A stretch of 64,000 nt of DNA from Streptomyces changanensis (GCF_024600715.1 NZ_CP102332.1:62001-126000); one strand, 5' to 3'; counted from the first letter of the stretch, positions 35,311 to 44,648 are shown. Program-made: numbers and translations. Notes: generated by a model not told the origin, from the sequence alone.

Positions 35311-35694
35311 GGAGCGCTGACGGTCCTCGGCGCCGCGGGGCACCGCCCCTCGGGTCTGGCGGGCGTGCGTGGTGCGACGCGGGCCGTGCCGTCCGGGGGC
35401 CGGGCCGCCTGGGGGCCGGGCCGCCTGGGCGGGCCCCGGCCTCCGCGCCGGCCATGTGGGGGGCCGATCGGCCGGCGGCCGCGCTGTCGGGGCCCGGCGG
35501 CGTGGGCCGCCCCCCGGCCGGCCGGGGGCCTTCCCTCCTGTTGCGGCAGGCGGGTGGGGGTGCCCGTGCGGTGCGCTCCGCTGCTTCTGGAAAGATCGTT
35601 TCCCTGTCGACATGTCATGCGCCGACCATCGGCCATGCCGAACAACACCTCAGGACCGCCGCTGCGGCGGCGGCTTGAACCGGGAGGGGACACG
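35311..35694. other. intergenic region with GC repeats
   Basis: Near-perfect direct repeats of GGGCCGGGCCGCCTGG at about 35396-35430. A slightly AT-richer stretch at about 35588-35615 (GAAAGATCGTTTCC) may be part of the promoter of the phospholipase-D-like gene. No gene seen. Confidence 0.4.
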
Positions 35695-36966
35695 ATGCGC
35701 ACGGCATCACGCTGGAGATCACGCAGGCTCGCCGCGGCCCTGAGCACCATGGTGCTGGCTGCCGGGATCCACCTCGGCGGCGCCGACGAGGCGGCGGCGG
35801 TCGTGCCCCAGGGGCCGATCTTCAACAAGCCGACCGGCACGTACGAAGAGCAGCACGCGATCCGGATCCGGCTGCTGACCTACATATCCACCGCCGCCCC
35901 CCAGTCGGACATCAAGGTGGCGCTGTACCACCTGTACGACGAGGAGGTGGCCCGGGCCCTCGCCGACGCCCACACCCAGCGCGGGGTGAACGTACAGGTC
36001 ATGCTCGACTCGACGAGCGTGATCCCCACGGACGGTTCGTACGCCATCCTCAAGGACGCGCTGGGCACGGATCGCACCAAGGGGTCGTTCGTGGGCCTGT
36101 GCCCGCCCAAGCAGTCCTGTCTGGGCGATCCCGACGCGCTGCCGAGCAGCTCCCTCAACCACAACAAGTTCTGGCTGTTCTCCCAGGTGGACGGGGCTTC
36201 CGACCTGGTGGTGCAGAGCTCGTCGAACATGTCGCCCTCGGCGTACACCCGTATGTGGAACGACGCCTTCGTGCTCCCGTCCAACCCTGCCGTGTACGGC
36301 ACGTACGCGAGCTACTTCGACAAGCTCGTCGCGATGGACTGGCGGGCGTGGACGTACACGTCGGTCGCCCACTCCCCCTTCAAGGCGTACTTCTTCCCCT
36401 ACTCGGGGACGGGCAACTCCCGGGACACCATCTGGAACACGCTCGACAACGTGACCTGCAAGTGGACCGAGGGCACCACCACCCGCCAGACCAAGGTCCG
36501 CGTCGCCGTGCTGCGGCTGACCCGTCAGGGCGTCGCGGAGAAGCTGACGGCGCTTCGCAGGGCGGGCTGCGCCGTCGACGTGCTCTACGCGGAGACCGAC
36601 AGCGCCGCCGGCTCCGGGACCCCGGGCACCTGGGAGGCCCTCCACGCCTCCGGCGGTCCTACGCTGCGCTGTCACAACCACGACGAGGACGGCAACCCCA
36701 AGACCACCAACTCCGTGATCCACTCCAAGTACCTGCTGATCGACGGCAAGTACGACGGCGCGGTGAACAAGCTGGTCTGGACCGGCAGCCACAACTACTC
36801 GGGGCCGGCGCTGCGCGAGAACGACGAGGCCCTCCTCAAGATCGACGACTCCGCCCATCACGACGCGTACGTGGCGAACTTCAACGCGGCGAAGGCGGCG
36901 GCGGTCCCGGGGGCCGCGGACGACACCGACGCGTGCAAGGGCGTGAAGTCGACCTCGGACGACTGA
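35695..36966 (+). CDS. secreted phospholipase D-superfamily protein
   Basis: 423 residues. GGGAGGGG precedes ATG 35695. A signal peptide is present (RRLAAALSTMVLAAGIHLGG), with cleavage near AAA-VVPQ. Two HxK motifs are visible: NHNKFWLFS (His156, Lys158; the Asp that usually completes HxKxxxxD is shifted) and VIHSKYLLID (His343, Lys345, Asp350, complete). Family members hydrolyse phosphodiester bonds of phospholipids or nucleic acids; substrate is unclear. Eight cysteines in the mature chain suggest disulfides. A bidirectional hairpin lies between this gene and the next one on the other strand. Confidence 0.88.
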   Translation: MRTASRWRSRRLAAALSTMVLAAGIHLGGADEAAAVVPQGPIFNKPTGTYEEQHAIRIRLLTYISTAAPQSDIKVALYHLYDEEVARALADAHTQRGVNVQVMLDSTSVIPTDGSYAILKDALGTDRTKGSFVGLCPPKQSCLGDPDALPSSSLNHNKFWLFSQVDGASDLVVQSSSNMSPSAYTRMWNDAFVLPSNPAVYGTYASYFDKLVAMDWRAWTYTSVAHSPFKAYFFPYSGTGNSRDTIWNTLDNVTCKWTEGTTTRQTKVRVAVLRLTRQGVAEKLTALRRAGCAVDVLYAETDSAAGSGTPGTWEALHASGGPTLRCHNHDEDGNPKTTNSVIHSKYLLIDGKYDGAVNKLVWTGSHNYSGPALRENDEALLKIDDSAHHDAYVANFNAAKAAAVPGAADDTDACKGVKSTSDD

Positions 36967-37323
36967 GCGGGCCGGGGACGCGACCCGGCTGTGGGGCACC
37001 CGGCACGCCCGGGCGCAGCCGGGCACCCTCGCGGGTGGCGCTCGATGACGGACACAACGCAGTCAGGGTGAGGGCGGCCGTACCGTACGGGCCCGCGTGT
37101 CTCGCGGACTGCCGGAGGCCCACCTGCCCCGTGCGCGCGACCGCGGACGGCCACGCGGTGCGGCGGCCCGGCGGGCCGGGGCCCCGGAGGGTGTCCGGTC
37201 GATGCCGGCACCCGGTCGAAGGCGGGGCCCGGCACCGCGGTACCGGCCGGACGCCCGGTCCGACCACCGGACCGCGGCCACATTCTCGGCGCGCCGAGGG
37301 TGTGGCCGCGGTCCGGTGCCGGG
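36967..37323. other. intergenic region between convergent genes
   Basis: Contains the strong hairpin at 37265-37318 and no supportable gene. Confidence 0.5.
37265..37318. terminator. bidirectional hairpin terminator
   Basis: A perfect 18-base inverted repeat (CACCGGACCGCGGCCACA and its complement at 37301-37318) encloses an 18-base loop that contains another perfect palindrome, CTCGGCGCGCCGAG (37285-37298). It lies between the convergent phospholipase-D-like and ECF41 genes. Confidence 0.85.
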
Positions 37324-38274
37324 TCACCACTGGGCGATGAGGGGCGCCCTCGGTTCGTGCTGCCGCCAGACCTCGGTGAGGCGGGTGAGGCGGGTGGGAG
37401 CGGCGATGCCCCGCACGGTGGCGATCCGGCCGTCGGTGAGGTCGAACGTCACCGCGCCGACGACCCGGTCGCCGAGCACGACGAGGATGGCGGGGGCGCC
37501 GTTGACGAGCGTGTAGTGGATGGCGGGCGTGCCGCCGACGAGTCGCCGCTTCGCGGGTGTAGGCGTGAAGCCGGCCCGTGCGACGGCGGCGATGCGCTGC
37601 GCGGTGTCGTACCGCAGCAGCCTCTCGGTCAGACCGGCGCCGTCGGAGATGGCGGTCGCGTCGTCGGTGAGCAGCGCGACCAGCCGTTCGGTGCGGCCCG
37701 AGGTGGCAGCGGCGAGGAATTCCTCGACGATCCTGCGGGCGGATGCCGGGTCACGCTCGCCGCCGGGTCGGCGGGCGGCGGTGACGCGGCGCCGAGCCCG
37801 GTGGAGGTGCTGCTGGCTCGCGGACTCGGTGATGTCGAGGATCCCGGCGATCTCGGCATGGCTGTGGGAGAAAGCCTCGCGCAGGAGGTAGACGGCCCGT
37901 TCGACGGGTGACAGGCGCTCCATCAGGGTCAGCACGGCCAGCGACACCGACTCGCGTTGCTCGAACGTGTCGGCCGGGCCGAGCATCGGGTCGCCGTCGA
38001 GGAGCGGTTCGGGCAGCCAGGTGCCGACGGCGCGTTCGCGGCGGGCCCGTGCCGAGCGGAGCCGGTCGAGGCACAGGTGGGTGACGACCTTGGTCAGCCA
38101 TGCTTCCGGCACCTTGATCCGCTGCCGGTCGGCGGCCTGCCAGTGCAGGAACGCGTCCTGCACGGCGTCCTCGGCGTCGGTGGCGGAGCCCAGCAGCCGG
38201 TACGCCAGCGACGCCAGCCGGGTCCGGCTGGCCTCGAACCGACCGGTGTCGAAGCGATCAGTGGCGGTGCTGTT
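37324..38274 (-). CDS. ECF41-type RNA polymerase sigma factor with SnoaL-like C-terminal domain
   Basis: 316 residues from GTG 38274, preferred because GAGG lies 8 bases upstream; GTG 38286 is the alternative. Region 2: LASLAYRLLGSATDAEDAVQ and WLTKVVTHLCLDRLRSARAR. Region 4: LSPVERAVYLLREAFSHSHA and EIAGILDITESASQQHLHRA. Residues about 190-316 form a SnoaL-like domain (LVALLTDDATAISDGAG) that regulates ECF41 factors in place of an anti-sigma factor. ECF41 genes typically sit beside an oxidoreductase, as here, and control it. Confidence 0.9.
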   Translation of the reverse strand, partial: NSTATDRFDTGRFEASRTRLASLAYRLLGSATDAEDAVQDAFLHWQAADRQRIKVPEAWLTKVVTHLCLDRLRSARARRERAVGTWLPEPLLDGDPMLGPADTFEQRESVSLAVLTLMERLSPVERAVYLLREAFSHSHAEIAGILDITESASQQHLHRARRRVTAARRPGGERDPASARRIVEEFLAAATSGRTERLVALLTDDATAISDGAGLTERLLRYDTAQRIAAVARAGFTPTPAKRRLVGGTPAIHYTLVNGAPAILVVLGDRVVGAVTFDLTDGRIATVRGIAAPTRLTRLTEVWRQHEPRAPLIAQW

Positions 38275-38295
38275 CACGAGGATCACCTCAGGTGG

Positions 38296-39504
38296 CTAGG
38301 CCATCGACCGCTGGGCGGACCCAGCGGACGCGCCCGGCACGGTGGTCAGGCGGCGCTTGCGCTTGGGCAGGCCGTAGGTCGGGTGCGAGGTGGCCCATAG
38401 CGACATCGTCAGGATGCCCGCCTTGATCCGCGCGGCCTTCCGGCCGCCCACGTACGTCGGCTTCGGCTGTCCTTCGTCGTCGACCATCTGCAGGATCCCG
38501 TCCCGCCGCCCGAGGCTGATGTGGTTGCCCAGGTACTCCAGCTTGGTGTTCGGGACCGCGCGGCCGGTCAGGCGTCCCGCGATCGCGGCCACCGCCTGCA
38601 TGCCGGTGGAGCCGGCCGAGGCGCAGGACATCGGCAGCGGCCGGCCGTTGTCGCCGATGGCGTAGGCGCTGTCGCCGGCGGCGTAGACGTTCGGGTGCGA
38701 GACCGACCGCATGGTGCGATCGACGACGATCCGACCGTTCTCGGTGACCTCCAGCCCGCCGGCGGCGGCGAGGGGGCCGACCGCGAACCCGGCCGTCCAC
38801 ACGGTCGCGTCGGACGCCAGGGCCGTGCCGTCGGCGCACAGCACCCCTGTCGCTTCGAGGGCTTCGACGCTGGTGTGCTCCACGACGGTGATGCCCAACC
38901 GGTCGCAGGCCCGGCGCAGATGGCGGCGGGCGCCGGCGGAGAGCCGGTCGCCCAGCTCGCCCCGGGCGACCAGCGTCACGGACAGGCCGGGGCGGAGCTC
39001 GGCGATCTCGGTGGCGGTCTCGATGCCGGTCAGCCCGTCGCCGACGACCAGCACGTTCCCGCCTTCGGGCCGCCTGCCCAGGGCGTCCAGGCGCTCGCGC
39101 AGGCGCAGCGCCGAGGGCCGGCCGGTGACGTCGAAGGCGTGCTGCGCCACGCCGGGGACGCCGCGGTCGACGACGTGGCTGCCGAGCGCGTGGACGAGCG
39201 TGTCGTATCCGAGTTCGCCGCTGCCGGCGGCGTCGGCCACGGCGACGACCTGGCGCTCGGGGTCGACGGCGGTGGCACGGGCCAGGCGCAGCCGTATCCC
39301 CGTACCCGCGAAGACGTCCGCGAGCTTCCGCGCCTCGATCCGCCGGCCGGCCGCGAGCTGGTGCAGCCGCAGCCGCTCGACGAAGTGCGGCTCGGCGTTG
39401 ACCACGGTGATCTCGGTGTCCGCCGGGGACAGCCGGCGGGCGAGGTTCCCGGCCACGTGGGCCCCGGCGTAACCCGCGCCGAGGATGACGATGCGGTGCT
39501 TCAT
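38296..39504 (-). CDS. FAD-dependent NADH dehydrogenase-like oxidoreductase (ECF41 target)
   Basis: 402 residues: IVILGAGYAGAHVAGNLAR is the FAD-binding Rossmann motif, NVLVVGDGLTGIETATEIAE the NAD(P)H-binding one, and HPNVYAAGDSAY the second FAD motif, as in type II NADH dehydrogenases. A basic C-terminus (GLPKRKRRLTTVPG) may touch the membrane. Its product reaction is not established; such proteins are the usual partners of ECF41. A TGTCA element (complement of 39565-39569) about 60 bases upstream fits the reported ECF41 -35 preference. The sigma gene starts 21 bases after its stop. Confidence 0.9.
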   Translation of the reverse strand: MKHRIVILGAGYAGAHVAGNLARRLSPADTEITVVNAEPHFVERLRLHQLAAGRRIEARKLADVFAGTGIRLRLARATAVDPERQVVAVADAAGSGELGYDTLVHALGSHVVDRGVPGVAQHAFDVTGRPSALRLRERLDALGRRPEGGNVLVVGDGLTGIETATEIAELRPGLSVTLVARGELGDRLSAGARRHLRRACDRLGITVVEHTSVEALEATGVLCADGTALASDATVWTAGFAVGPLAAAGGLEVTENGRIVVDRTMRSVSHPNVYAAGDSAYAIGDNGRPLPMSCASAGSTGMQAVAAIAGRLTGRAVPNTKLEYLGNHISLGRRDGILQMVDDEGQPKPTYVGGRKAARIKAGILTMSLWATSHPTYGLPKRKRRLTTVPGASAGSAQRSMA

Positions 39505-39847
39505 GGGTCGCTCCTGTCGGTTCGCTTGCTCTCGGTGACTTGAGCGGAACAGCGCCCCGATTGCTGACAGGAACCACCTGTGATGTGGGTCACGGAGCGG
39601 CGGGAGCGTCGCCCGCCGGTGCTCACAGCGAGGCCCGCGGAGCCGACCGACGGCAGGCTCGCCGGTCCGGCCGTCCCGTCGGCGACCCCGGACAGCCGCG
39701 CCGTCGGCACCACGAGCGTCCCGACGAACGCGGCCTTCGACCGCGCCGGCCGCACGGTGACGCACGATCCGCACGGCCCTGGAGTCCCCCGATGCCCGTA
39801 CGACCCGTCGGACGGGACGGTTCGGCCGCCTGCCGCGGGGACGGTCG
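39505..39847. other. intergenic region upstream of the ECF41 target gene
   Basis: Holds the candidate ECF41 promoter element (TGTCA on the leftward strand at 39565-39569). No gene seen. Confidence 0.4.
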
Positions 39848-41089
39848 TCACACCGCCTCGGTCCGGCACCTGCCGCTCCGATCCGCCTCGCGCGGCGGTT
39901 CGGCGCGGAGCACGCCGGCGGCCGCGGCCGCCACCGCGCAGAGCGCCACGGGCAGCAGCAGCGCGAGGTTCAGGGGAACGAGATGGGTCAGCGGGCCGAT
40001 CACGGCGGGTCCGGCCAGCATGCCGAGATAGCCCAACCCCGCGACCCGGGAGACGTGGGCGCCGGCCGCGTCCTCGTCGGCGTGTCCGGCGGCGCTGAAG
40101 AACTGCGGGACGCAGCCGGACAGTCCGAGCCCGAACACCGCCCATCCCACCAGCGCGGGCGCCACCCAGGGCGACAGCGCGGCGACGGCCAGACCGACGC
40201 CCGCGGCGGACGCGCCGTAGCGGACGACGAACACGGGTCCGGTGCGGGCGGCGACCCGGTCGGTGAGCAGCCGGCCCACCGTCATGGCCGTGGCGAAGGC
40301 ACCGTAGGCGAAGGCCGCCGTGGCGGCGGGCGCGCCGAGCACGTCCTCCAGGTGCAGCACGCTCCAGTCGTTGGCTACGCCTTCGCAGAGCATGAGCAGC
40401 AAGGCCAGCACGGCCAGGGCCCACACCCGTCGGGGTGTCCGCCGCCGCCCGGCCGGGCGCACGCCGTCACCGTCGGCCGCCGTGCCGGTGGACGCCGTGC
40501 CGTCGGAGCGCGCGCCACCCCCGGCGGGGACGGGCGGACCCAGGAGGGCCGGAGTGGCGCAGAGGGTCACCACGAGACCGGTCACGGCGACGGCGGTCAG
40601 GGTCACCCCGAGGTCCCAACCCCAGGTGACGAGCCGCGCGCCGACCAGCGCGGCGAGGACGCCACCCAGTGAGAACACCGCGTGGAACGCGGACATGACG
40701 GGTCGGCCGTATCCACGCTCCACCTGGACGGCGTGGGTGTTCATGCTGACGTCGAGACAGCCGTTGCCGAATCCCAGCAGGAACAGCGCCGCCCCGAGGG
40801 TCGCCGCGTCGACGGCCAGGGCCGGCAGCACCACCGCCGCACTGCACAGCACGGCCCCCGCGGGCACGACCCGGCGGGCGCCCACGCGGTCGGTGAGGCG
40901 ACCGCACAACTGCATCCCGACGAACGCACCGGCGCCCAGCAGGAGCAGGAGCCACCCCAGCATGGCATGACTGATCCCGGTACGGGACTCGACCGCGGGG
41001 ATGTGGACGATCCACGCGCCCATCACAAAGCCGTTCAGGGCGAAGAAGGCGAACGTGGCGCGTCGAGCGGCTCTCACGGATGTGTTCAT
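39848..41089 (-). CDS. MFS transporter
   Basis: 413 residues with twelve hydrophobic helices and a central loop of about 40 residues. GFVMGAWIVHIPAVESRTGI, DRVGARRVVPAGA (the conserved MFS loop after helix 2) and FGNGCLDVSMNTHAVQVERG are visible; the last resembles the sugar-efflux/fucose-permease branch. ATG 41089 is chosen; ATG 41101 is equally close. Divergent from a DeoR regulator with a shared operator, so it probably exports or imports the ligand of that regulator. Substrate unknown. Confidence 0.87.
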   Translation of the reverse strand: MNTSVRAARRATFAFFALNGFVMGAWIVHIPAVESRTGISHAMLGWLLLLLGAGAFVGMQLCGRLTDRVGARRVVPAGAVLCSAAVVLPALAVDAATLGAALFLLGFGNGCLDVSMNTHAVQVERGYGRPVMSAFHAVFSLGGVLAALVGARLVTWGWDLGVTLTAVAVTGLVVTLCATPALLGPPVPAGGGARSDGTASTGTAADGDGVRPAGRRRTPRRVWALAVLALLLMLCEGVANDWSVLHLEDVLGAPAATAAFAYGAFATAMTVGRLLTDRVAARTGPVFVVRYGASAAGVGLAVAALSPWVAPALVGWAVFGLGLSGCVPQFFSAAGHADEDAAGAHVSRVAGLGYLGMLAGPAVIGPLTHLVPLNLALLLPVALCAVAAAAAGVLRAEPPREADRSGRCRTEAV

Positions 41090-41103
41090 GGCGGCGAGCA
41101 TAA

Positions 41104-41140
41104 CGAACAGCCAAGACGTTCGATATATTGACTTTCGAAC
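41104..41140. promoter_or_regulatory. probable DeoR operator between divergent genes
   Basis: GTTCGA (41118-41123) and TCGAAC (41135-41140) form an inverted repeat with an 11-base AT-rich spacer; a third CGAACA occurs at 41104. The region is far more AT-rich than its surroundings. Confidence 0.6.
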
Positions 41141-41162
41141 ATGGAATGTGTGCAATCTTCTC

Positions 41163-41921
41163 ATGGGAACCACTGAACGACACCGCCGGATCGCAGCCGC
41201 CGTCCGGGAGGCGGGCGAGCTGAGCGTGGCCGAGCTGGCCGGGCTCGCCGGCTGCTCCGAGATGACGGTGCGCCGCGACCTGGAGGTCCTGGCCGAACAG
41301 GGCGTGCTGGAACGCTTCCGCGGCGGCGCCCGAAGTCTGCTCCTCCGCGGCGAGGAGCCGCCGTTCGGGCTGCGGGCGCAGGAGGGCGTGGACGTCAAGC
41401 GTCGGATCGCGGCGGACGTCGCCGCGCTGATCGCCGACGGCGAGTCCGTCGTCATCGACAGCGGAACGACGTGCCTGGAGGTCGCCAGGGCGCTTCGCGA
41501 CCGCAGCGTCACCGTCATGCCCCTGTCACTGCACGCCGCCAACGCGCTGACCGGCGCCCCGTCGGTGCGGCTGCTGCTCCCGGGCGGCGAGCCGAGGCCA
41601 GGCGAGCTGGCGTTGACCGGGCCCCTCACGGAAGCCTCCCTCGCCGCGGTCCGCTTCGACACGGCCGTCATCGGCTGCTGCGGCCTCACCGGCGAGGACG
41701 GGCTGACCGCCTACGACCTCGCCGACGCGGCCGTCAAACGCGCCGCGATCAGATCCGCGCGGCGTACCGTCGCCGTCGCCGAGGCGGCCAAACTCTCCCG
41801 CACGGCCCTGGCGTTCGTGGCGCCACCCACCGCGCTCCATGCCCTGGTCACCGACGAGACGGCGCCGACCGGGGTGACCGACGCGCTGGCGACGGCCGGC
41901 GTCATCGTACGGAAGGTGTGA
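41163..41921 (+). CDS. DeoR-family transcriptional regulator
   Basis: 252 residues. MGTTERHRRIAAAVREAGEL then SVAELAGLAGCSEMTVRRDL and LAEQGVLERFRGGAR are the DeoR helix-turn-helix. The sensor domain has DGESVVIDSGTTCLEVARAL and VIGCCGLTGEDGLTAYDLAD, the phosphosugar-binding pattern of the family. It probably represses the divergent MFS gene and the HAD gene that follows 8 bases after its stop. The likely effector is a phosphorylated sugar. Confidence 0.92.
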   Translation: MGTTERHRRIAAAVREAGELSVAELAGLAGCSEMTVRRDLEVLAEQGVLERFRGGARSLLLRGEEPPFGLRAQEGVDVKRRIAADVAALIADGESVVIDSGTTCLEVARALRDRSVTVMPLSLHAANALTGAPSVRLLLPGGEPRPGELALTGPLTEASLAAVRFDTAVIGCCGLTGEDGLTAYDLADAAVKRAAIRSARRTVAVAEAAKLSRTALAFVAPPTALHALVTDETAPTGVTDALATAGVIVRKV

Positions 41922-41929
41922 GACGGACC

Positions 41930-42577
41930 ATGACATCTCCCGGCACGGTCCTCTTCGACCTGTTCGGCGTCATCGCGCGGCACCAGTCCCCGGACCTGGG
42001 AGCGGTGCTGGTCTCGACCTCCGGGGCGGCCGCGCCCGCCTTCTGGGACGCGTACTGGCGACTGCGCCCGCCGTACGACCGGGGCGAGCTGATCGGTCCG
42101 GCCTACTGGCGCGAGGTGGGGACGGCGCTGGGCGCGCGCTTCGACACCGCCCGGATCGCGACGCTCATCGAGACCGACGTCCGCAGTTGGAGCGCGGTCG
42201 ACGGGGAGATGGTCACGCTCGTCGAGGAGCTCGCGGCGGCGGGCCGGCGCCTCGGTCTGCTCTCCAACATCCCACCGGAGCTGGCCTCGCACTACGAGGC
42301 GCACCACGCCTGGCTGAGGCACTTCGAGGTGTGCGGGTTCTCCTGCCGGATCGGTCACGCCAAACCCCGTCCGGGTGCGTACGCCTGGAGTGTGCGGGCG
42401 CTCGGTGTCGAACCGGCGGACGTCCTCTTCGTGGACGACAGGCAGGAGAACGTGAGCGCGGCGCGCGCCGCCGGCCTGCGCGGTGCGTTGTTCACCGGCC
42501 CGGCCGCACTGCGCGCGACACTCAGGGAGCACCGGCTCGACGCGGCCGCCGAAAGCCCGGACCGGACGGGCGGCTGA
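41930..42577 (+). CDS. HAD-superfamily hydrolase
   Basis: 215 residues: TVLFDLFGVIARHQ holds the nucleophile Asp but has Leu-Phe-Gly-Val instead of the second Asp of DxDxT, as often in haloacid-dehalogenase-like members. SNIPPEL is motif II, KPRPGAYAW the Lys motif and VLFVDDRQENVSAARAAGL motif IV. The cap is alpha-helical. It probably dephosphorylates a small metabolite. Operon with deoR-like gene. Strong hairpin follows. Confidence 0.85.
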   Translation: MTSPGTVLFDLFGVIARHQSPDLGAVLVSTSGAAAPAFWDAYWRLRPPYDRGELIGPAYWREVGTALGARFDTARIATLIETDVRSWSAVDGEMVTLVEELAAAGRRLGLLSNIPPELASHYEAHHAWLRHFEVCGFSCRIGHAKPRPGAYAWSVRALGVEPADVLFVDDRQENVSAARAAGLRGALFTGPAALRATLREHRLDAAAESPDRTGG

Positions 42578-42648
42578 CCGCCGGGGCCACACGGCCCGCC
42601 GGGGGCCACGCGGCCACCGCGCGGGACGGGGTCCCAGGGGCCGCCCCA

Positions 42649-42686
42649 CCGGGGAGGGGACCGCGCGTACGCGGTCCCCTCCCCGG
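42649..42686. terminator. bidirectional hairpin terminator
   Basis: A perfect 17-base inverted repeat (CCGGGGAGGGGACCGCG at 42649-42665 and complement at 42670-42686) with a CGTA loop, located between the convergent HAD and esterase genes. Confidence 0.85.
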
Positions 42687-42691
42687 TCTCC

Positions 42692-43645
42692 TCAGGCCGC
42701 GGTGGAGTCGCCGGCAAAGGCGGCGCGCAGATAGGCGGCCGCCTGGTCGAGGGCGCGGCCGCCCGCGTCGAGGGCGCCTGACATGGCGAAGAAGCCGTGG
42801 GCCACCCCCGGGTAGCGCGTGGACTCGACCGGGACACCGCTGTCGCGCAGGCGCTGGGCGTACTGTTCGCCCTCGTCGCGCAGCGGGTCGTACTCCGCGG
42901 TGATGACGAGAGCCCGCGGCAGACCCGCGTGGCAGGAGGCGCGCAGCGGGGAGACGAGAGGGTTCCCTCCCTCCTCGGGGGAGGTCAGGTAGTTGTCCCA
43001 GTACCACTGCACGGACTTGTCGTTGAACAGCAACGCGTCGGTGTTCTCACGGCGCGACGGAGTGTCCGCGAAGTAGTCCGTGTTGGGGTAGACGAGCAGT
43101 TGGGCCAGGAGGGCGGGGCCGCCCGCGTCCCGTGCCATGAGGGTCATGGCGGCGGCGAGGTTCCCACCGGCGCTGTCGCCGCCGACAGCGATGCGCGAGG
43201 CGTCGCCTCCCAGACGTGCGGCGTGCTCCGCGGTCCAGCGCAAGCCCGCGAAACAGTCCTCGACCGCGGCGGGGAACTTGTTCTCCGGTGCCAGACGGTA
43301 CCCCACCGCGACGGTGAGGCAGCCCGCCGCGTTGGCCAGGCTCCGGCAGATGGCGTCGCTCGTCTCGATGCTCCCCAGTGTCCAGCCGCCGCCGAAGAAG
43401 TAGACGAGGACCGGGAGGGGTCCGTGGTCGGCTTCGGGCCGGTAGACGCGCACGGGCAGTGTTCCGGCAGGGCCCGGTATCACCTCGTCGAACACCTCCC
43501 GCACGGGCTCGGGGGTTCCCGCGGCGGCCTGGACGGCGGCCAGGTCCGCCGCCCGGGCCTCGGCGAGGGTCATCTCGTACAACGGCACGACGCCTTGTGC
43601 GGCACGCTGGTCGTACAGGGCTCGTAGCTGCGGATCGAAGGTCAT
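42692..43645 (-). CDS. hormone-sensitive-lipase-type alpha/beta hydrolase (esterase)
   Basis: 317 residues from ATG 43645 with GGGAGAG upstream. The nucleophile is in GGDSAGGNLAAAMTLMARD, the acid in DPLRDEGEQYA and the His in GVAHGFFAMS, so the triad is complete. The oxyanion-hole motif reads YFFGGGWTLGS, with Phe replacing the His of the usual HGGG; this replacement is common in one Streptomyces subgroup. It should cleave short-chain esters or related carbonyl substrates in the cytoplasm. No signal peptide. Confidence 0.9.
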   Translation of the reverse strand: MTFDPQLRALYDQRAAQGVVPLYEMTLAEARAADLAAVQAAAGTPEPVREVFDEVIPGPAGTLPVRVYRPEADHGPLPVLVYFFGGGWTLGSIETSDAICRSLANAAGCLTVAVGYRLAPENKFPAAVEDCFAGLRWTAEHAARLGGDASRIAVGGDSAGGNLAAAMTLMARDAGGPALLAQLLVYPNTDYFADTPSRRENTDALLFNDKSVQWYWDNYLTSPEEGGNPLVSPLRASCHAGLPRALVITAEYDPLRDEGEQYAQRLRDSGVPVESTRYPGVAHGFFAMSGALDAGGRALDQAAAYLRAAFAGDSTAA

Positions 43646-43746
43646 GGTCTCTCCCGTCCGGTCCGCCGACAGCTCGGTGGACCGTTCCCGGCCGCTGACC
43701 ACCGTGGGCGATCAGGGCGCCGTAACGCGTCGAAGGACGTTCTCGA

Positions 43747-44355
43747 TCAGAGGGGGTCCAGCGGGCCCAAGCCCAGGGCGTCCAGGGTGTGGTTCGCCAA
43801 CCGCAGGTGGCCGACCGCGTTCGGGTGGACCGGGTCGTCGAGCCACTGGATCGGATCGGTCTCACCGTGGTGCTCGCGCCAGTGGGCCTCGTGGTCCACG
43901 AGCAGGGACCCGGTGTCCTTCGCGATGTCCCGTACGGCCTGGCAGTACGCCGGCAGTGCCGCGCGCCGCTCCCGACCCGAGACACCGACCAGTGCCGGTG
44001 TCTGCAGGACGACCTGCGTCCGCGGGCCCACCGCGGTGACGATCCGGCGCATCGCGTCGTGGAACTCCGGCAGCCCCTCCTCCCCGGCGAGGCAGTCGTT
44101 GGTGCCGAGGGACACGGACAGCACGTCCGGCTCGAACCGGCCGATGAGGCGCTCGTGGGCCGCGAGTACGTCGACGGCGCCCCACGCGGAGACACCGCTG
44201 TTGACCACGGTGTCGGTGAGCCGGCCCAGCTGCCACCGAACGCGCTCGTGCAGGTGCTCGACCCAGCCGCGGGCTCCGTGGGTGTGCAACACGCCCTGGG
44301 TGATGCTGTCCCCGGCCGCCACCCACGTCATGGGCCCGTCCGCGAGCCTGATCAT
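43747..44355 (-). CDS. SGNH-family hydrolase
   Basis: 202 residues with the four blocks of the SGNH fold: VAAGDSITQGVL (Ser nucleophile), VNSGVSAWG, VSLGTNDCLAGEE, and WLDDPVHPNAVGHLRLANHT (Asp/His of the triad). Such enzymes are esterases or lipases acting on acylated sugars, lipids or polysaccharides. No signal peptide, so cytoplasmic. It lies leftward, just downstream in position of a PPOX-type gene on the other strand. Possibly part of a small operon with the esterase but the 100-base gap makes this uncertain. Confidence 0.9.
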   Translation of the reverse strand: MIRLADGPMTWVAAGDSITQGVLHTHGARGWVEHLHERVRWQLGRLTDTVVNSGVSAWGAVDVLAAHERLIGRFEPDVLSVSLGTNDCLAGEEGLPEFHDAMRRIVTAVGPRTQVVLQTPALVGVSGRERRAALPAYCQAVRDIAKDTGSLLVDHEAHWREHHGETDPIQWLDDPVHPNAVGHLRLANHTLDALGLGPLDPL

Positions 44356-44648
44356 GCCTGCCCCCTCTGACGGCGGCCGCCGCGCGTCCCTGATGACCGC
44401 GGCGCGTCCCGCCGTCGGGCCATGCTGCCCCTACAAGATCATGTATGCAATACGAGCTCGGCGCCACCGGGCACGACCGGCCCGAGTGGTCGCCGGCCGC
44501 GGAAGGGCTCGACGGGCTCGCCGGGACCGGCCGGCGGCCCGCCGAGCCCTCGTCGCGGGGCACCGGCCACGGGGCGCACCCGCGGACTGGCGCGCATGGG
44601 CCGGCGAGGCCGCGGAATACTCGGGCAGACAAGGGAGTTGGGCTTGTC
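44356..44648. other. divergent intergenic region
   Basis: Between the SGNH and PPOX genes. An AT-richer stretch at 44430-44455 (TACAAGATCATGTATGCAAT) is the likely promoter location. No gene seen. Confidence 0.4.
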
